Positions 1 to 8,198 are shown, counted from the first letter of the stretch. The stretch: 64,000 bases of DNA from Vibrio lentus (GCF_002875945.1 NZ_MCZK01000167.1:14426-78425); one strand, 5' to 3'. Numbers and translations are program-made. Notes: generated by a model not told the origin, from the letters alone.

Positions 1-21
1 GTATCTCGTATCTCGTATCTC
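1..21. repeat. Three tandem copies of a 7-bp unit (gtatctc)
   Basis: The window opens with three exact head-to-tail copies of gtatctc; the array may continue upstream. It lies just beyond the terminator of the DUF2780 gene. Its role is unknown; slippage during replication could produce such an array. Confidence 0.85.
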
Positions 22-43
22 AAATCCCTTTTCTTCCGCGCAC

Positions 44-66
44 AAAAAAGAGCACCGAAGTGCCCT
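44..66 (-). terminator. Rho-independent terminator of the DUF2780 gene
   Basis: Read on the minus strand, GGGCAC and GTGCTC pair around a TTCG tetraloop (one G-U pair), followed by six T residues. It sits about 45 bases after the stop codon of the DUF2780 lipoprotein gene. Confidence 0.8.
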
Positions 67-81
67 TACAATATTCTTTTA

Positions 82-106
82 CTAATCGCTAATCGCTAAT
101 CGCTAA
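82..106. repeat. 3.6 tandem copies of a 7-bp unit (ctaatcg)
   Basis: Three exact copies of ctaatcg plus ctaa. The array lies directly after the stop codon of the DUF2780 gene and before its terminator, so it is in the 3' untranslated region. The unit differs from the other heptamer array at 1-21. Confidence 0.85.
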
Positions 107-109
107 GGC

Positions 110-604
110 CTACTGCCAAATAGCTGCAAGTGAATCCATCAATCCGCTGGTTGCACCTTGAGATTGAAGTGTTTGAAGAATGATTGGTGCGAATGTTGTA
201 ATCATTGACGAATCCATTCCTAAACCTGAAAAAGCGCTTTCTACCGCACCTTGTGAGCTTAGAACAGATGATAAGCCAGTAGATTCAAGTGAAGACATTC
301 CAGGGATAAGCGACGCAAGTTCTTTATTGTCGGCAGAGCCAAGTGAGTTTTGCGCAAGCGCCAACATTGAACCAATTCCGCCGATAGCTTGATCGCTTGT
401 TACAGACGCTTGGTCGGCAACAGTATCAGCAAGAGGTGTTGTTTCATTTTGTTGAGACCACATATTCACCGCTGCCATTAGTGCAGTTTGTGATAATTGG
501 GAATAGTTGGTATCTGATGATGAACTGGTTTGTTCAGAATCGCTCGTGCTAGCGCAAGAGACTACAGCAAGGCTGCTGAGCATAGTGATGAGTATTTTCT
601 TCAT
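110..604 (-). CDS. DUF2780-family lipoprotein
   Basis: 164 residues. The N-terminus is a lipoprotein signal: MKK, a short hydrophobic stretch, then VVSC with Cys17 as the probable lipidated residue, so the protein should be membrane anchored. The mature part starts with a Ser/Thr-rich linker (about 18-37) followed by an Ala/Leu/Ser/Gly-rich helical region to the end. Composition and layout match the DUF2780 (VcgC/VcgE-like) family of Vibrio proteins, for which I know no biochemical function. It is monocistronic with its own terminator, and its 3' untranslated region carries tandem heptamers. Family assignment is from memory of its appearance; the lipoprotein call is seen directly. Confidence 0.75.
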   Translation of the reverse strand: MKKILITMLSSLAVVSCASTSDSEQTSSSSDTNYSQLSQTALMAAVNMWSQQNETTPLADTVADQASVTSDQAIGGIGSMLALAQNSLGSADNKELASLIPGMSSLESTGLSSVLSSQGAVESAFSGLGMDSSMITTFAPIILQTLQSQGATSGLMDSLAAIWQ

Positions 605-650
605 TATTCTTCCTTAAGTAATAAAGTAATCGACCTATTCACTATAAACG

Positions 651-679
651 AAAAACGGCGATGTAGTCACATCGCCGTT
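651..679 (-). terminator. Rho-independent terminator of fklB
   Basis: An 11-bp perfect stem (AACGGCGATGT and its complement) around a 4-base loop, followed on the minus strand by five T residues. It lies about 60 bases after the fklB stop codon. Confidence 0.85.
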
Positions 680-738
680 GGATTATTTCAATTTTATTTG
701 CCTATAGTATTTTGTTTTACTAAAGGTTTTTATAAAAA

Positions 739-1359
739 TTAAAGAATAGCTAGAAGTTCTACTTCAAATACTAGAGCAGCAAATGGTGGGATTGCAGCAC
801 CTGCGCCACGCTCACCGTATGCTAGATCTTGAGGGATGTATAGCTTCCACTTAGAGCCAACAGGCATCATTTGTAGAGCTTGTACCCAACCTTGAATTAC
901 GCCAGTTACTGGGAATTCAGCAGGTTGACCACGAGATACAGAGCTGTCGAAAACAGTACCGTCAGTTAGTTCGCCGTGGTAGTGAACACGTACTTGCTTG
1001 TCTGCAGTAGGGATTTCGCCAGTACCTTCAGTTAGTACTTCGTACTGAAGACCAGACTCAAGAACTGTTACTTCTGAACGAAGAGCGTTGTCAGATAGGA
1101 AAGCTTCGCCGTCAGCAGCTGCTGCTTTAGCTAGTTCTTGACGTGCAGCTTCACCACGAGTGTGTAGCTCTTGTAGTGCGTTGTTGATTTCGTCAACTTC
1201 GATAGCTGGCATGTCACCAACTAGAGCTGTTGCGATACCAGCAGCGATTGCGTCAACGTTTAGGCCTTCAAGACCAGAACCAGCAAGTTGTTGGCCCATT
1301 TGTAGACCGATACCGTAGCTAGCTTTTTGCTCTACAGTTTCAAATTTTACTTCAGACAT
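739..1359 (-). CDS. fklB: FKBP-type peptidyl-prolyl cis-trans isomerase FklB (FKBP22)
   Basis: 206 residues, the usual length of FKBP22. Residues about 1-100 form the helical dimerisation domain (FETVEQKASYGIGLQMGQQL), and about 115-206 the FKBP catalytic domain, with VRVHYHGELTDGTVFDSS, the VIQGW segment, LAYGERGAG and a final FEVELL strand. It catalyses cis-trans isomerisation of Xaa-Pro bonds and acts as a chaperone. There is no signal peptide, so it is probably cytoplasmic. It is divergent from oapA, the same pairing as fklB-ytfB in E. coli, and has its own terminator. Confidence 0.95.
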   Translation of the reverse strand: MSEVKFETVEQKASYGIGLQMGQQLAGSGLEGLNVDAIAAGIATALVGDMPAIEVDEINNALQELHTRGEAARQELAKAAAADGEAFLSDNALRSEVTVLESGLQYEVLTEGTGEIPTADKQVRVHYHGELTDGTVFDSSVSRGQPAEFPVTGVIQGWVQALQMMPVGSKWKLYIPQDLAYGERGAGAAIPPFAALVFEVELLAIL

Positions 1360-1572
1360 GAAAAGTCACTCTTTTTGTCAGTACGAAAAGGGTAAGAATA
1401 CCAGTATTAGCAGCCTGAATAAACGGCTAGCCCCTGATCACTTACGCTTTACCGTGTCCAAATCACAGCTATGTCAATTTTCTTGCTTTGGTCTCTGTTG
1501 TAGCGGAAAGATCTATACTGTTGGTACTTTGGTTTTTATACTGTAGTTATTCAATGTATAGGACGCAGTGGC

Positions 1573-2157
1573 ATGAATCGTCGTCAAAAGAAAAAACAGA
1601 AAGTAGACCACTTAGCAGAGTTCAAGGATCGACTGAATCAGGTCAAAGAGAAATTAGGTTCGATCGATATAAAGAAAATGAAAACCTCAACAACACAAAC
1701 TTGGGGTTCGTTACCGAAATTACACCAACGACTATTGATGGTGATTTCGCCGATCGTATTAATCTTACTTTTTGTGCCGCTACCAGAACCTAAAGTAGAC
1801 GCTGCTCCAACCACATCGCGCGTTGAGCTTGAGATAAACACCGTTGGCTTAAGCGAACAGCAAAATACTAAGAGCAGTTCATCAGAACCGAGTAACAACA
1901 ACTGGCAGGAGTACCTGGTTAAGCAGGGCGATACGTTGGCACAGGTATTTCGAAACAACGATTTGCCGTTGTCTGATCTGAATGCGCTAGTACGGATTGA
2001 AGGTTCAGACAAGCCACTGAGTCAGATCAGAAAAGGTCAGCTAGTTAGATTCAAGCTCGCCGAAACTGGACAACTGGATATTCTGCAGTTAGAGAAAGGC
2101 GACACGTCAGTGATGTTTTTCCGTTTGTCTGACGGTGGTTTTGGCCGCAGCAAATAG
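1573..2157 (+). CDS. oapA: OapA/YtfB-family LysM-like cell-surface protein
   Basis: 194 residues. A basic cytoplasmic start (MNRRQKKKQK) is followed by one membrane helix at about 53-70, a Ser/Thr/Glu-rich linker, and a C-terminal LysM-like OapA domain from about residue 111 (WQEYLVKQGDTLAQVFRNN...). This is the layout of Haemophilus OapA and E. coli YtfB, which bind glycan; YtfB has been linked to cell division. The protein should be anchored in the inner membrane with the LysM-like domain in the periplasm. It is divergent from fklB and ends at a hairpin terminator. Longer upstream frames lack family similarity. Confidence 0.85.
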   Translation: MNRRQKKKQKVDHLAEFKDRLNQVKEKLGSIDIKKMKTSTTQTWGSLPKLHQRLLMVISPIVLILLFVPLPEPKVDAAPTTSRVELEINTVGLSEQQNTKSSSSEPSNNNWQEYLVKQGDTLAQVFRNNDLPLSDLNALVRIEGSDKPLSQIRKGQLVRFKLAETGQLDILQLEKGDTSVMFFRLSDGGFGRSK

Positions 2158-2210
2158 GTCTAACGAAGAGCCTTGAGCTATACGCTTTAGTCGACAAAGA
2201 GATACGAGAG

Positions 2211-2239
2211 AAAAGAGCTAACTGTTAGCTCTTTTTTTT
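2211..2239. terminator. Bidirectional terminator between oapA and the DMT transporter gene
   Basis: AGAGCTA and TAGCTCT form the stem, flanked by an A-run on the left and a T-run on the right, so it can serve both converging genes. The stop codon of the minus-strand transporter gene lies inside the hairpin. Confidence 0.85.
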
Positions 2240-3066
2240 GGTCGCTTGAAAGGGGCGAGTGGAAAGATTATGAGCATAATGCCGATAAAGGTTAACGTAT
2301 CTGGAATCTCATCAAACCATATCGCGCCGATTAGTGCGACGAACACTAAGCCTGAATATTCAGCCAAGGCGATTTGACTAGAATGCGCTTTCTGGTACGC
2401 GGAAACAGCAAGGCCGTTATAGCTCAATATGAGCGTTGCGCTGAGTGCGATGTATCCCAAGTGCTCCACAGATACCGGTTGCCAGTATAGGAAGCACAGT
2501 ATCAATGATGCTGGTATAGAGAATAACGTTGTCCACCACAGCGTAGTGACCACCGTTTGCTCACTCGGAAGCTTTCTTACCAACACATTGAACAGTGCGA
2601 GCGTCAGTGCTGTGCCTAATGCAAACAGTGCTGCCCAATGAAATTGCGATGGCCTTAAGACAATCAGTGCACCAATGAAGCCGATAGTGGTTGCTATCAC
2701 CTTACCCAGTGCGGGTTGCTCTTTGAGTATAAACATCGATAAAGGCAGCATCAACAAGGGTGCGACATAAAATACAGCGTTAGCAGTGGCCAAAGATAAA
2801 TGGGTAATTGCGACGACCATGCATCCACTGCCAATTAATATCAGCTGTCCGCGTATGATGGTCACTTTGGCTTGCTGTAAGCGTCGTTGTTCCTTTTTCT
2901 GCTGTAGCCACAAAGGGGTGATGATGAGCAGAGATATCAACTGTCGGAAGAAAATATACTGAAGAGGTGGCACTTCGCCATTCAATAGTTTTACCGCTAC
3001 GTCCGAAAGTGAGGCAAACAAGTTACCTGCAATCAGTAATAGAATACCGACAGTGATATTCGACAT
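2218..3066 (-). CDS. DMT/EamA-family membrane transporter (YtfF-like position)
   Basis: 282 residues with about ten hydrophobic helices in two repeats, the form of an EamA drug/metabolite exporter. The N-terminal repeat has the typical FASLSDVAVK start and the C-terminus is basic (KRPKKRANS), as expected for cytoplasmic tails. The substrate cannot be told. Its start overlaps the stop of the upstream acetyltransferase gene by one base (TAATG), so the two are co-transcribed. E. coli has a DMT protein, YtfF, at the corresponding place, which suggests orthology by position only. Confidence 0.85.
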   Translation of the reverse strand: MSNITVGILLLIAGNLFASLSDVAVKLLNGEVPPLQYIFFRQLISLLIITPLWLQQKKEQRRLQQAKVTIIRGQLILIGSGCMVVAITHLSLATANAVFYVAPLLMLPLSMFILKEQPALGKVIATTIGFIGALIVLRPSQFHWAALFALGTALTLALFNVLVRKLPSEQTVVTTLWWTTLFSIPASLILCFLYWQPVSVEHLGYIALSATLILSYNGLAVSAYQKAHSSQIALAEYSGLVFVALIGAIWFDEIPDTLTFIGIMLIIFPLAPFKRPKKRANS

Positions 3067-3518
3067 TACTTCTCTAATCTCATATCGACGTGCGGAATAT
3101 CGTCTTCCAAGTACATTTCAGAGATCGTCTTGAAGCCGTGGCTCGCATAGAAGTTTTCTAAGTGTTGTTGCGCACCAATATCGATAGTCGTGCTCGGCCA
3201 AAGAGCCTCACAGCGTGTTAACGCTTCTTTTATCAATTGATGTCCTAAACCATCACCTCTTGCCGATTGCGTAGTCGCCACTCGGCCGATGCTCGTGTTG
3301 TCGTAAGACGTCCCCGGTGGTAACAAGCGTGCACACGCCACTAGCTCTGCATCAGCATAGCCAAGCAAGTGTTCAACACCTGCGATTGTATCTTTACCAT
3401 CGAGCTCTGGATAAGGGCAATTTTGCTCAACGACGAACACATCTACTCGTAATTTAAGTAGTTGATAAAGCTGTTGTGTTGAAAGTTCAGAGAAGGGAAT
3501 TGAGTGCCAAGTGATCAT
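3066..3518 (-). CDS. elaA: ElaA-type GNAT N-acetyltransferase
   Basis: 150 residues, the size of E. coli ElaA. The N-terminus LSTQQLYQLLKLRVDVFVVEQ and the CPYPELDGKD segment are characteristic of ElaA. The acetyl-CoA binding motif follows in GRVATTQSARGDGLGHQLI (Q/R-x-x-G-x-G/A), with the C-terminal beta strand near YASHGFKTISEMYLEDDIPHVDM. It should transfer an acetyl group from acetyl-CoA to an unknown amine. It is first in a two-gene unit with the DMT transporter, which raises the untested possibility that it modifies a compound that is then exported. Confidence 0.88.
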   Translation of the reverse strand: MITWHSIPFSELSTQQLYQLLKLRVDVFVVEQNCPYPELDGKDTIAGVEHLLGYADAELVACARLLPPGTSYDNTSIGRVATTQSARGDGLGHQLIKEALTRCEALWPSTTIDIGAQQHLENFYASHGFKTISEMYLEDDIPHVDMRLEK

Positions 3519-3575
3519 GTTTACATCCAGAGGTTATCGATGCTCTGAATGTACTATGTGCGATGATTGTTGGCA

Positions 3576-4142
3576 TTAACTATTGTTAATTCGACCTTTA
3601 ATTCTGCTCAGACTGATCGCGGTTATTCCTAGGTAAGCGGCAATCTGGTTGTCGTTCAAGCGTTGCTCAAGGTCGGGATAATGTTCGCAGAAAAGTTGAT
3701 AGCGTTGCTCTGGAGTATAGAGCAGCATAAAGCGTTCTTTGTTTTCCTTATGCATCAGCTGAGTTTCTAACAGCTTTAAATATAGAGGATTGTTTGATGC
3801 ACGCCACTCGATAACCGCGTTCATTGGCAGTTCTAACATAGTAATTGGTGTGAGTGTTTCTAATAGGTAAGGTGACGCTTGGTTCTTTATCAAACTCTCA
3901 AAGCCGATGATCCAATCTTGTTCCCAGTAGAACTCTTTGCTGTATTGCTTACCGTCATTAGTGAGGTAGCAAGCGTGGCACAATCCCTCAAGTACAAAGT
4001 AGATTGAGTTCGCCATTTCACCTTGATTGATCAGGATGTGTCTGGTTGGTAGCTCAAGCGGTTTCGCGACGGCTAATAGAGATTCAATCTGACTTTCAGA
4101 AAAGTCGAAGCTTTGTAGTTGTTCGATAAAAGAGGTGTGCAT
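3576..4142 (-). CDS. Crp/Fnr-family transcriptional regulator
   Basis: 188 residues. An N-terminal cyclic-nucleotide-binding fold (about 15-115: HILINQGEMANSIYFVLEGL) is followed by a long helix and a short C-terminal helix-turn-helix (LNDNQIAAYLGITAISLSRIKGRI). There are no Cys residues arranged for an Fe-S cluster, so it is not Fnr itself. The ligand pocket does not look like a canonical cAMP site, and the ligand is unknown. It lies just downstream of olsF on the same strand, and a 10-bp inverted repeat at 4158-4189 immediately upstream could be its own operator. Control of the olsF operon is a reasonable but unproven idea. Confidence 0.88.
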   Translation of the reverse strand: MHTSFIEQLQSFDFSESQIESLLAVAKPLELPTRHILINQGEMANSIYFVLEGLCHACYLTNDGKQYSKEFYWEQDWIIGFESLIKNQASPYLLETLTPITMLELPMNAVIEWRASNNPLYLKLLETQLMHKENKERFMLLYTPEQRYQLFCEHYPDLEQRLNDNQIAAYLGITAISLSRIKGRINNS

Positions 4143-4157
4143 GGAAATAACCTAACC

Positions 4158-4189
4158 CAAATAAGTGTCGAAATCATCGCACTTATTTG
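4158..4189. promoter_or_regulatory. 10-bp inverted repeat upstream of the Crp/Fnr-type gene
   Basis: CAAATAAGTG and its exact complement CACTTATTTG are separated by 12 bases. The element starts 16 bases upstream of the regulator's start codon and lies 25 bases after the olsF stop. No T-run follows on the minus strand, so an operator fits better than a terminator. Confidence 0.5.
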
Positions 4190-4213
4190 AGTATAGGTAC
4201 AGAGCGGGCTAAA

Positions 4214-5968
4214 TCAGCGTCGAGCATGTTGTTCTAGATAGTCTTGAGCGAGTTCTCTGCCCATGTATTTACCAAGAGTTTTCAATGGTACTTTCTTTAG
4301 ATTAACCACAATCAAGCCATCCAAGGCATCATTAAATGATGGGTCGACGTTAAAGCACACCAATTTACCATTCATCCCTAGATACTGGCGCAGTAGTACT
4401 GGTAGGCCTTTTCCTTGCTCCATACGTGCTAACACTTTAGAGAGCAGAGGAACACTCGCCAATGACGATAACAGGTGATTCTGCCAGAACACATGATTAC
4501 TGGTATTGAGTGGTGACGAAGGAGAAACTAAATTCGCCTTTTCCTCATCGTAGTGGTGAATCGATAAGGTTGTCGCGATCAACAGGCGAGCATTGTGGCT
4601 GTAATCATTACTGATACTGACTGGACCGAATAGATGGGTGTATTGAGGATGACGATACACGAAAGCCGCGATTCCTTTCCATAATAGTAACAGTGAGTTA
4701 AGGCTCTTTTGATAAGGCTTGCTCACTACAGAACGCCCAAGTTCAATGCTGTTATCTAGGGTGTCGATGAATTCTTGATTGTAGTTAAACAGGCTACGAG
4801 AGTAGAGCTGATCAAGTCCATGTTCTGCGATTAACTTGTCGACTATACCGAGTCGATATGCACCGACTAATTCAGCCTTGGCTTTGTTCCACACAAACAG
4901 TTGGTGGTAGTAAAGGTCATACTCATCCAAATCACAGGCAAGCCCGCTGCCTTCACCGACTTCACGGAAGCTCTCTTCTCTGACTCGACCAATCTCGCGC
5001 ATTAAGTTTGGAATAGATTGGCTTGGTGTACAGTAGACCTCGAAGTCACCTTGCTCGAGCAGTTTCATCTCTTCAGGGAGCGAGCTAATCTCGATGGACA
5101 ATACTTCTGGTGAGATTGGTGCTATCACTTGAGTGTCAAAAGAGGGGGCATGGACTGCTGCGCTAGGGCTATCTTGTTGACTCATTAGATAGGTATTGAG
5201 TCGTAGATAGTTGACGATATCCATCTCTTGTTCGAACGATTTTATTTCCGAATACGGAATCGATGAGCCAATAGAGATAGAGATGGTAGTCGCTTGTTTA
5301 TTGAGGAGTTCGCGCCCAAGTAAAGCAGTTCGTAGCAGTGGATGGACACGGCCAGCTTGATAGAAAAGCTCACTGTTTTTACCATTGATAAAGATAGGCA
5401 CTGTAGTGGCTTGATGACGTTTGACGAACTTGGCAACCGATTTGCTCCATTCGATGTCTGTCAGTGTTTTTGCTCCTTTACGGTAACTCGATACTTCGCC
5501 CGCAGGGAACACAATCAACAGCCCACCGTCGGCTAAATGACGATTGGCATCTCGAATCGCTTTAGCGTTGGTGCGTTTCGATTCTTTACTATTAAAGACA
5601 TCGACTCCGATGAAAAGATCATCCAGTTCAGGCAGTCGCTTGAGCAACTCATTCGCTAACACCTTCACATCTTTCCTTACCGATCCTACGAGATCGGCAA
5701 GGATCACACCTTCAATCGCGCCGAGCGGGTGGTTAGCCACAATGACTACAGGTCCTTCTTCAGGGATATTATCAGTGGCACCAGCTGAAACAGAATAGTC
5801 GATATTCAAAGCCGACAGGGTGTGATGCATGAATTCAAAGCTAGATAACTCATCAGGCCTATCTTGATAGAGCTTATCTAGCTTAGATAGCCCAGTTGCC
5901 CACTCGACAACAGACTCACCTAAACCAAAAGGCGTGTAACGTGGTAAACGAAAAGGACTATCAATCAT
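4214..5968 (-). CDS. olsF: OlsF-type bifunctional ornithine-lipid synthase (fused acyltransferases)
   Basis: 584 residues, with two domains that are separate proteins (OlsA and OlsB) in alpha-proteobacteria. The N-terminal half (about 60-260) is an O-acyltransferase of the PlsC/hemolysin type, with NHPLGAIEG (His80) and the FPAGE motif at about 154-158. The C-terminal half (about 300-480) is the OlsB-like GNAT N-acyltransferase: REESFREVGEGSG, DEYDLYYHQLFVWN, ELVGAYRLG, ELGRSVVSKPYQ. In OlsF the GNAT half N-acylates ornithine with a 3-hydroxyacyl group and the other half adds the second acyl chain, giving a phosphorus-free membrane lipid. OlsF is known in Serratia and V. cholerae. Here it is the last gene of a seven-gene unit, 12 bases after the DoxX gene. 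The true amino-acid substrate is not shown by the sequence. Confidence 0.85.
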   Translation of the reverse strand: MIDSPFRLPRYTPFGLGESVVEWATGLSKLDKLYQDRPDELSSFEFMHHTLSALNIDYSVSAGATDNIPEEGPVVIVANHPLGAIEGVILADLVGSVRKDVKVLANELLKRLPELDDLFIGVDVFNSKESKRTNAKAIRDANRHLADGGLLIVFPAGEVSSYRKGAKTLTDIEWSKSVAKFVKRHQATTVPIFINGKNSELFYQAGRVHPLLRTALLGRELLNKQATTISISIGSSIPYSEIKSFEQEMDIVNYLRLNTYLMSQQDSPSAAVHAPSFDTQVIAPISPEVLSIEISSLPEEMKLLEQGDFEVYCTPSQSIPNLMREIGRVREESFREVGEGSGLACDLDEYDLYYHQLFVWNKAKAELVGAYRLGIVDKLIAEHGLDQLYSRSLFNYNQEFIDTLDNSIELGRSVVSKPYQKSLNSLLLLWKGIAAFVYRHPQYTHLFGPVSISNDYSHNARLLIATTLSIHHYDEEKANLVSPSSPLNTSNHVFWQNHLLSSLASVPLLSKVLARMEQGKGLPVLLRQYLGMNGKLVCFNVDPSFNDALDGLIVVNLKKVPLKTLGKYMGRELAQDYLEQHARR

Positions 5969-5980
5969 AATGAAGCTACC

Positions 5981-6424
5981 TTATTGACTAAAGTTGTTTA
6001 GGAAACCGTCTTGATTCTTGTAATCTTTCACACTTAAAAATGCACCGCACAGCCACACTAGGCATGCCATACCAAACAGTAATCCACCGTCATAATCGAC
6101 AATTTCACCCGCTGCATTAAACTCAGGCATTTGAATACCGAGTGGCGTAAACAGATGGAAGAAAATCGCGCCACTCATAATTCCCACACTCATGATGGCA
6201 CCCAGACCATGCCAACGGGTAAACAACAAAATGGCCGCAATCAATTCAGCGAATCCAATCAAGTAGCCACCGAATGAGCCAAACCAGCTTAAGCCTGACC
6301 ATGTCGCCAAGGTGCCAAAGATATGCTCAGTCTCGTATGAGCCGGTGAACTTAAAGAACAGCGACTGAATAAACACAAAAGCGATAAATGCTGCCGGAAG
6401 ATGTTTAGCAGGAGTGAATGTCAT
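5981..6424 (-). CDS. DoxX-family membrane protein
   Basis: 147 residues with four hydrophobic helices: about 8-25, 45-70, 76-95 and 112-130. The N-terminus (LPAAFIAFVFIQSLFFKFTGS) and the GFAELIAAILLFTRWHGLGA segment are typical of the DoxX/DUF417-like family of small inner-membrane proteins. Function is poorly known; some members are linked to redox or thiosulfate chemistry. It is 10 bases after the YHS gene and 12 bases before olsF, so it is firmly in the operon. Confidence 0.8.
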   Translation of the reverse strand: MTFTPAKHLPAAFIAFVFIQSLFFKFTGSYETEHIFGTLATWSGLSWFGSFGGYLIGFAELIAAILLFTRWHGLGAIMSVGIMSGAIFFHLFTPLGIQMPEFNAAGEIVDYDGGLLFGMACLVWLCGAFLSVKDYKNQDGFLNNFSQ

Positions 6425-6434
6425 GGTTATTCCC

Positions 6435-6872
6435 TTACTTAATCAGCTGCGGCCAAGCTTTATCGGCTTGTTGAATATGCTCTGCTCGGTCTTGCTCCCA
6501 AGTGGTTTGAATTTCTTGGTCGTAGTTCAGATAAAGTTTGTCATCAACTATGGTCCAATACTGTGGATCACCTGGTGCGAAGTCGTTTTTGGCAGAAACG
6601 GCCCATGCGCAATAGCCACCATATTGAGGTGCATATTTTTCAGGATTATTAACAAATAAAGTCAGATTCTTTTCAGAAGAGAAATACCAGTCCGCACCTT
6701 TGTACTCTGTGCTGAATTTTTTACTGCCTTCAATAGGCTTACCTGAAGTGAAATAAGCCACAGTGTCGTAGCCATCGAGCGCCTTGCTGCTAAAAAATCC
6801 GGTGTAGATTTCATCGGCGGCAAATACGTAAGGGCTAACAAGTAGCATGACCATGGTGATTAGTTTTCTCAT
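6435..6872 (-). CDS. Periplasmic YHS-domain protein
   Basis: 145 residues from the ATG at 6872. I chose it because GGAG lies 6 bases upstream and it gives a clean signal peptide (MRKLITMVMLLVSPYVFA, cleavage before ADE); an upstream in-frame ATG at 6884 overlaps the ribosome binding site. The mature protein has the YHS-type core: LDGYDTVAYFTSGKPIEGSKKFSTEYKG..., WYFSSEKNLTLFVNNPEKYAPQYGGYCAWAVS. YHS proteins often bind metal or heme-type cofactors, but no ligand is proven here. It lies between the NRDE and DoxX genes. Confidence 0.85.
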   Translation of the reverse strand: MRKLITMVMLLVSPYVFAADEIYTGFFSSKALDGYDTVAYFTSGKPIEGSKKFSTEYKGADWYFSSEKNLTLFVNNPEKYAPQYGGYCAWAVSAKNDFAPGDPQYWTIVDDKLYLNYDQEIQTTWEQDRAEHIQQADKAWPQLIK

Positions 6873-6884
6873 GATGGACTCCAT

Positions 6885-7634
6885 CTATAGATTAATTGCT
6901 GGTGATAAATCGAAGGTAAAACGCTGTTGATTTATCTGGCATGGTTTAATGGGTTCACAAGGCGAGCCGGGTGCGTAAAACATAGAGGCTTGGCCGTGTA
7001 GATTGCGTAAGTGTGTAAAGCTCACGGTGTGCGCGTCTTCACGATGCATACAGGTCGCTAAATGAGGCTGTTCGCTGTGATGGTGAGAGTGAAATTGAAG
7101 TAAGTTCTGTTGATTCTTCCCCGTTGCCATAAGCTGATCGTATTTTGCTTGTCGGTAGGCTTGCACTCGCTCTAAATCAACACCGGATGAGAAGAGTGGC
7201 GAATCGGTTTCGACTATTTTTTGTTGAATGCCATCCCACATATAGGCAATAACCAAACCATGGTGTTGAGTTAAGTTCGGCGCGAAAGCCAGTAAGGTAA
7301 ACGGGGCAAAAGAGTGCAGGTCGAGCTTATGAAAAGCTTCAGAGAGCTGACTGATATTACGACTCGATGATAGGTTCTTGAGTAACAAACCACGGCTGAC
7401 CAAAAGTCCATCAGGTACGATGCCTTGATAGTTATTGAGTAGGCATAACGAAAGCCCGAACTCATTGATACTGATCCAGCTACCACCACCGGTTGGGTCG
7501 AGTGGCATGATGATATCGACGCCGTTAACTCGATATTGTTTAGGTGGCATCGCCAATGCCCGTGTCTTTTGTTCATCACGATTAAAAAAGACCTGATAGC
7601 CATTGTCTTCAAGCAGCCAAGATACTGAACACAT
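6885..7634 (-). CDS. NRDE-family protein (TANGO2-like)
   Basis: 249 residues from the ATG at 7634, chosen because GAGGGAG precedes it and it begins MCSVSWLL, the MC start usual in this family, whose Cys2 may act as an N-terminal nucleophile. A longer in-frame reading to 7691 would run back into the DinB gene. The signature NRDE follows at about residues 18-21 (FFNRDEQKTRA), then a glycine-rich PTGGGSWISINEFGLSLCLLN segment. TANGO2 relatives in eukaryotes have been tied to heme or acyl-CoA handling; the bacterial role is unknown. It starts 2 bases after the DinB stop. Confidence 0.88.
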   Translation of the reverse strand: MCSVSWLLEDNGYQVFFNRDEQKTRALAMPPKQYRVNGVDIIMPLDPTGGGSWISINEFGLSLCLLNNYQGIVPDGLLVSRGLLLKNLSSSRNISQLSEAFHKLDLHSFAPFTLLAFAPNLTQHHGLVIAYMWDGIQQKIVETDSPLFSSGVDLERVQAYRQAKYDQLMATGKNQQNLLQFHSHHHSEQPHLATCMHREDAHTVSFTHLRNLHGQASMFYAPGSPCEPIKPCQINQQRFTFDLSPAINL

Positions 7635-7636
7635 GA

Positions 7637-8179
7637 TTATTGCTCCCTCAAATAGCTGCTGGTGGTTGGGGCATAACCAAAGGTGTTGCATGTTTCGACA
7701 TCAAGAAAGGTCGTGATCACTTTGATCATCGCGTAATGATGATTGGCATGCAGCGCGGCAAAGGTGACTTCTCTTTCTAGCGTAGAAGGCAGGCTGGCGA
7801 ATACTTGTGTATCCATCGAAACTTCGGTTTGGATCATGATAGGCGCTTCGAGATCTCGACGGTCTAATCGTTCAAGCCAGTTGATCACGTAATGGATCTC
7901 TTTCAATGCAATCGACCTGTCGAATTCGACGGGGTGACCACGACGACGAGTGTTGTAATCAACGGTCGCATTCTCTTTTAAAATCAGAGCATGAAAAAGA
8001 TCGAGCGTGTGACGAGTATGCTCACCAATAGAACTTGTGACGTGCGGCTTTGCTCGTGTCAGATAGTCGCTGTCAGATATCGCTAACAAAAACTCTAAAC
8101 CCTGATTCAATATCTCTACCGCTCCCTTGATACTAGGAGAGAAAGAAGTGAGGGCGCTCGGTTGGGCTATGGGGTTCAT
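7637..8179 (-). CDS. DinB-superfamily metal-binding protein
   Basis: 180 residues, all-helical, with His residues placed as in the DinB/YfiT four-helix fold: SSIGEHTRHTLDLFHAL near residue 50-65 and AALHANHHYAMIKV near 140-155. These His residues would bind a divalent metal, as in thiol-dependent transferases and hydrolases of this fold. The start is supported by GAGG seven bases upstream. It is the third gene of the olsF operon. The reaction is unknown. Confidence 0.8.
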   Translation of the reverse strand: MNPIAQPSALTSFSPSIKGAVEILNQGLEFLLAISDSDYLTRAKPHVTSSIGEHTRHTLDLFHALILKENATVDYNTRRRGHPVEFDRSIALKEIHYVINWLERLDRRDLEAPIMIQTEVSMDTQVFASLPSTLEREVTFAALHANHHYAMIKVITTFLDVETCNTFGYAPTTSSYLREQ

Positions 8180-8198
8180 TCATGATCCTCGTACAAAG

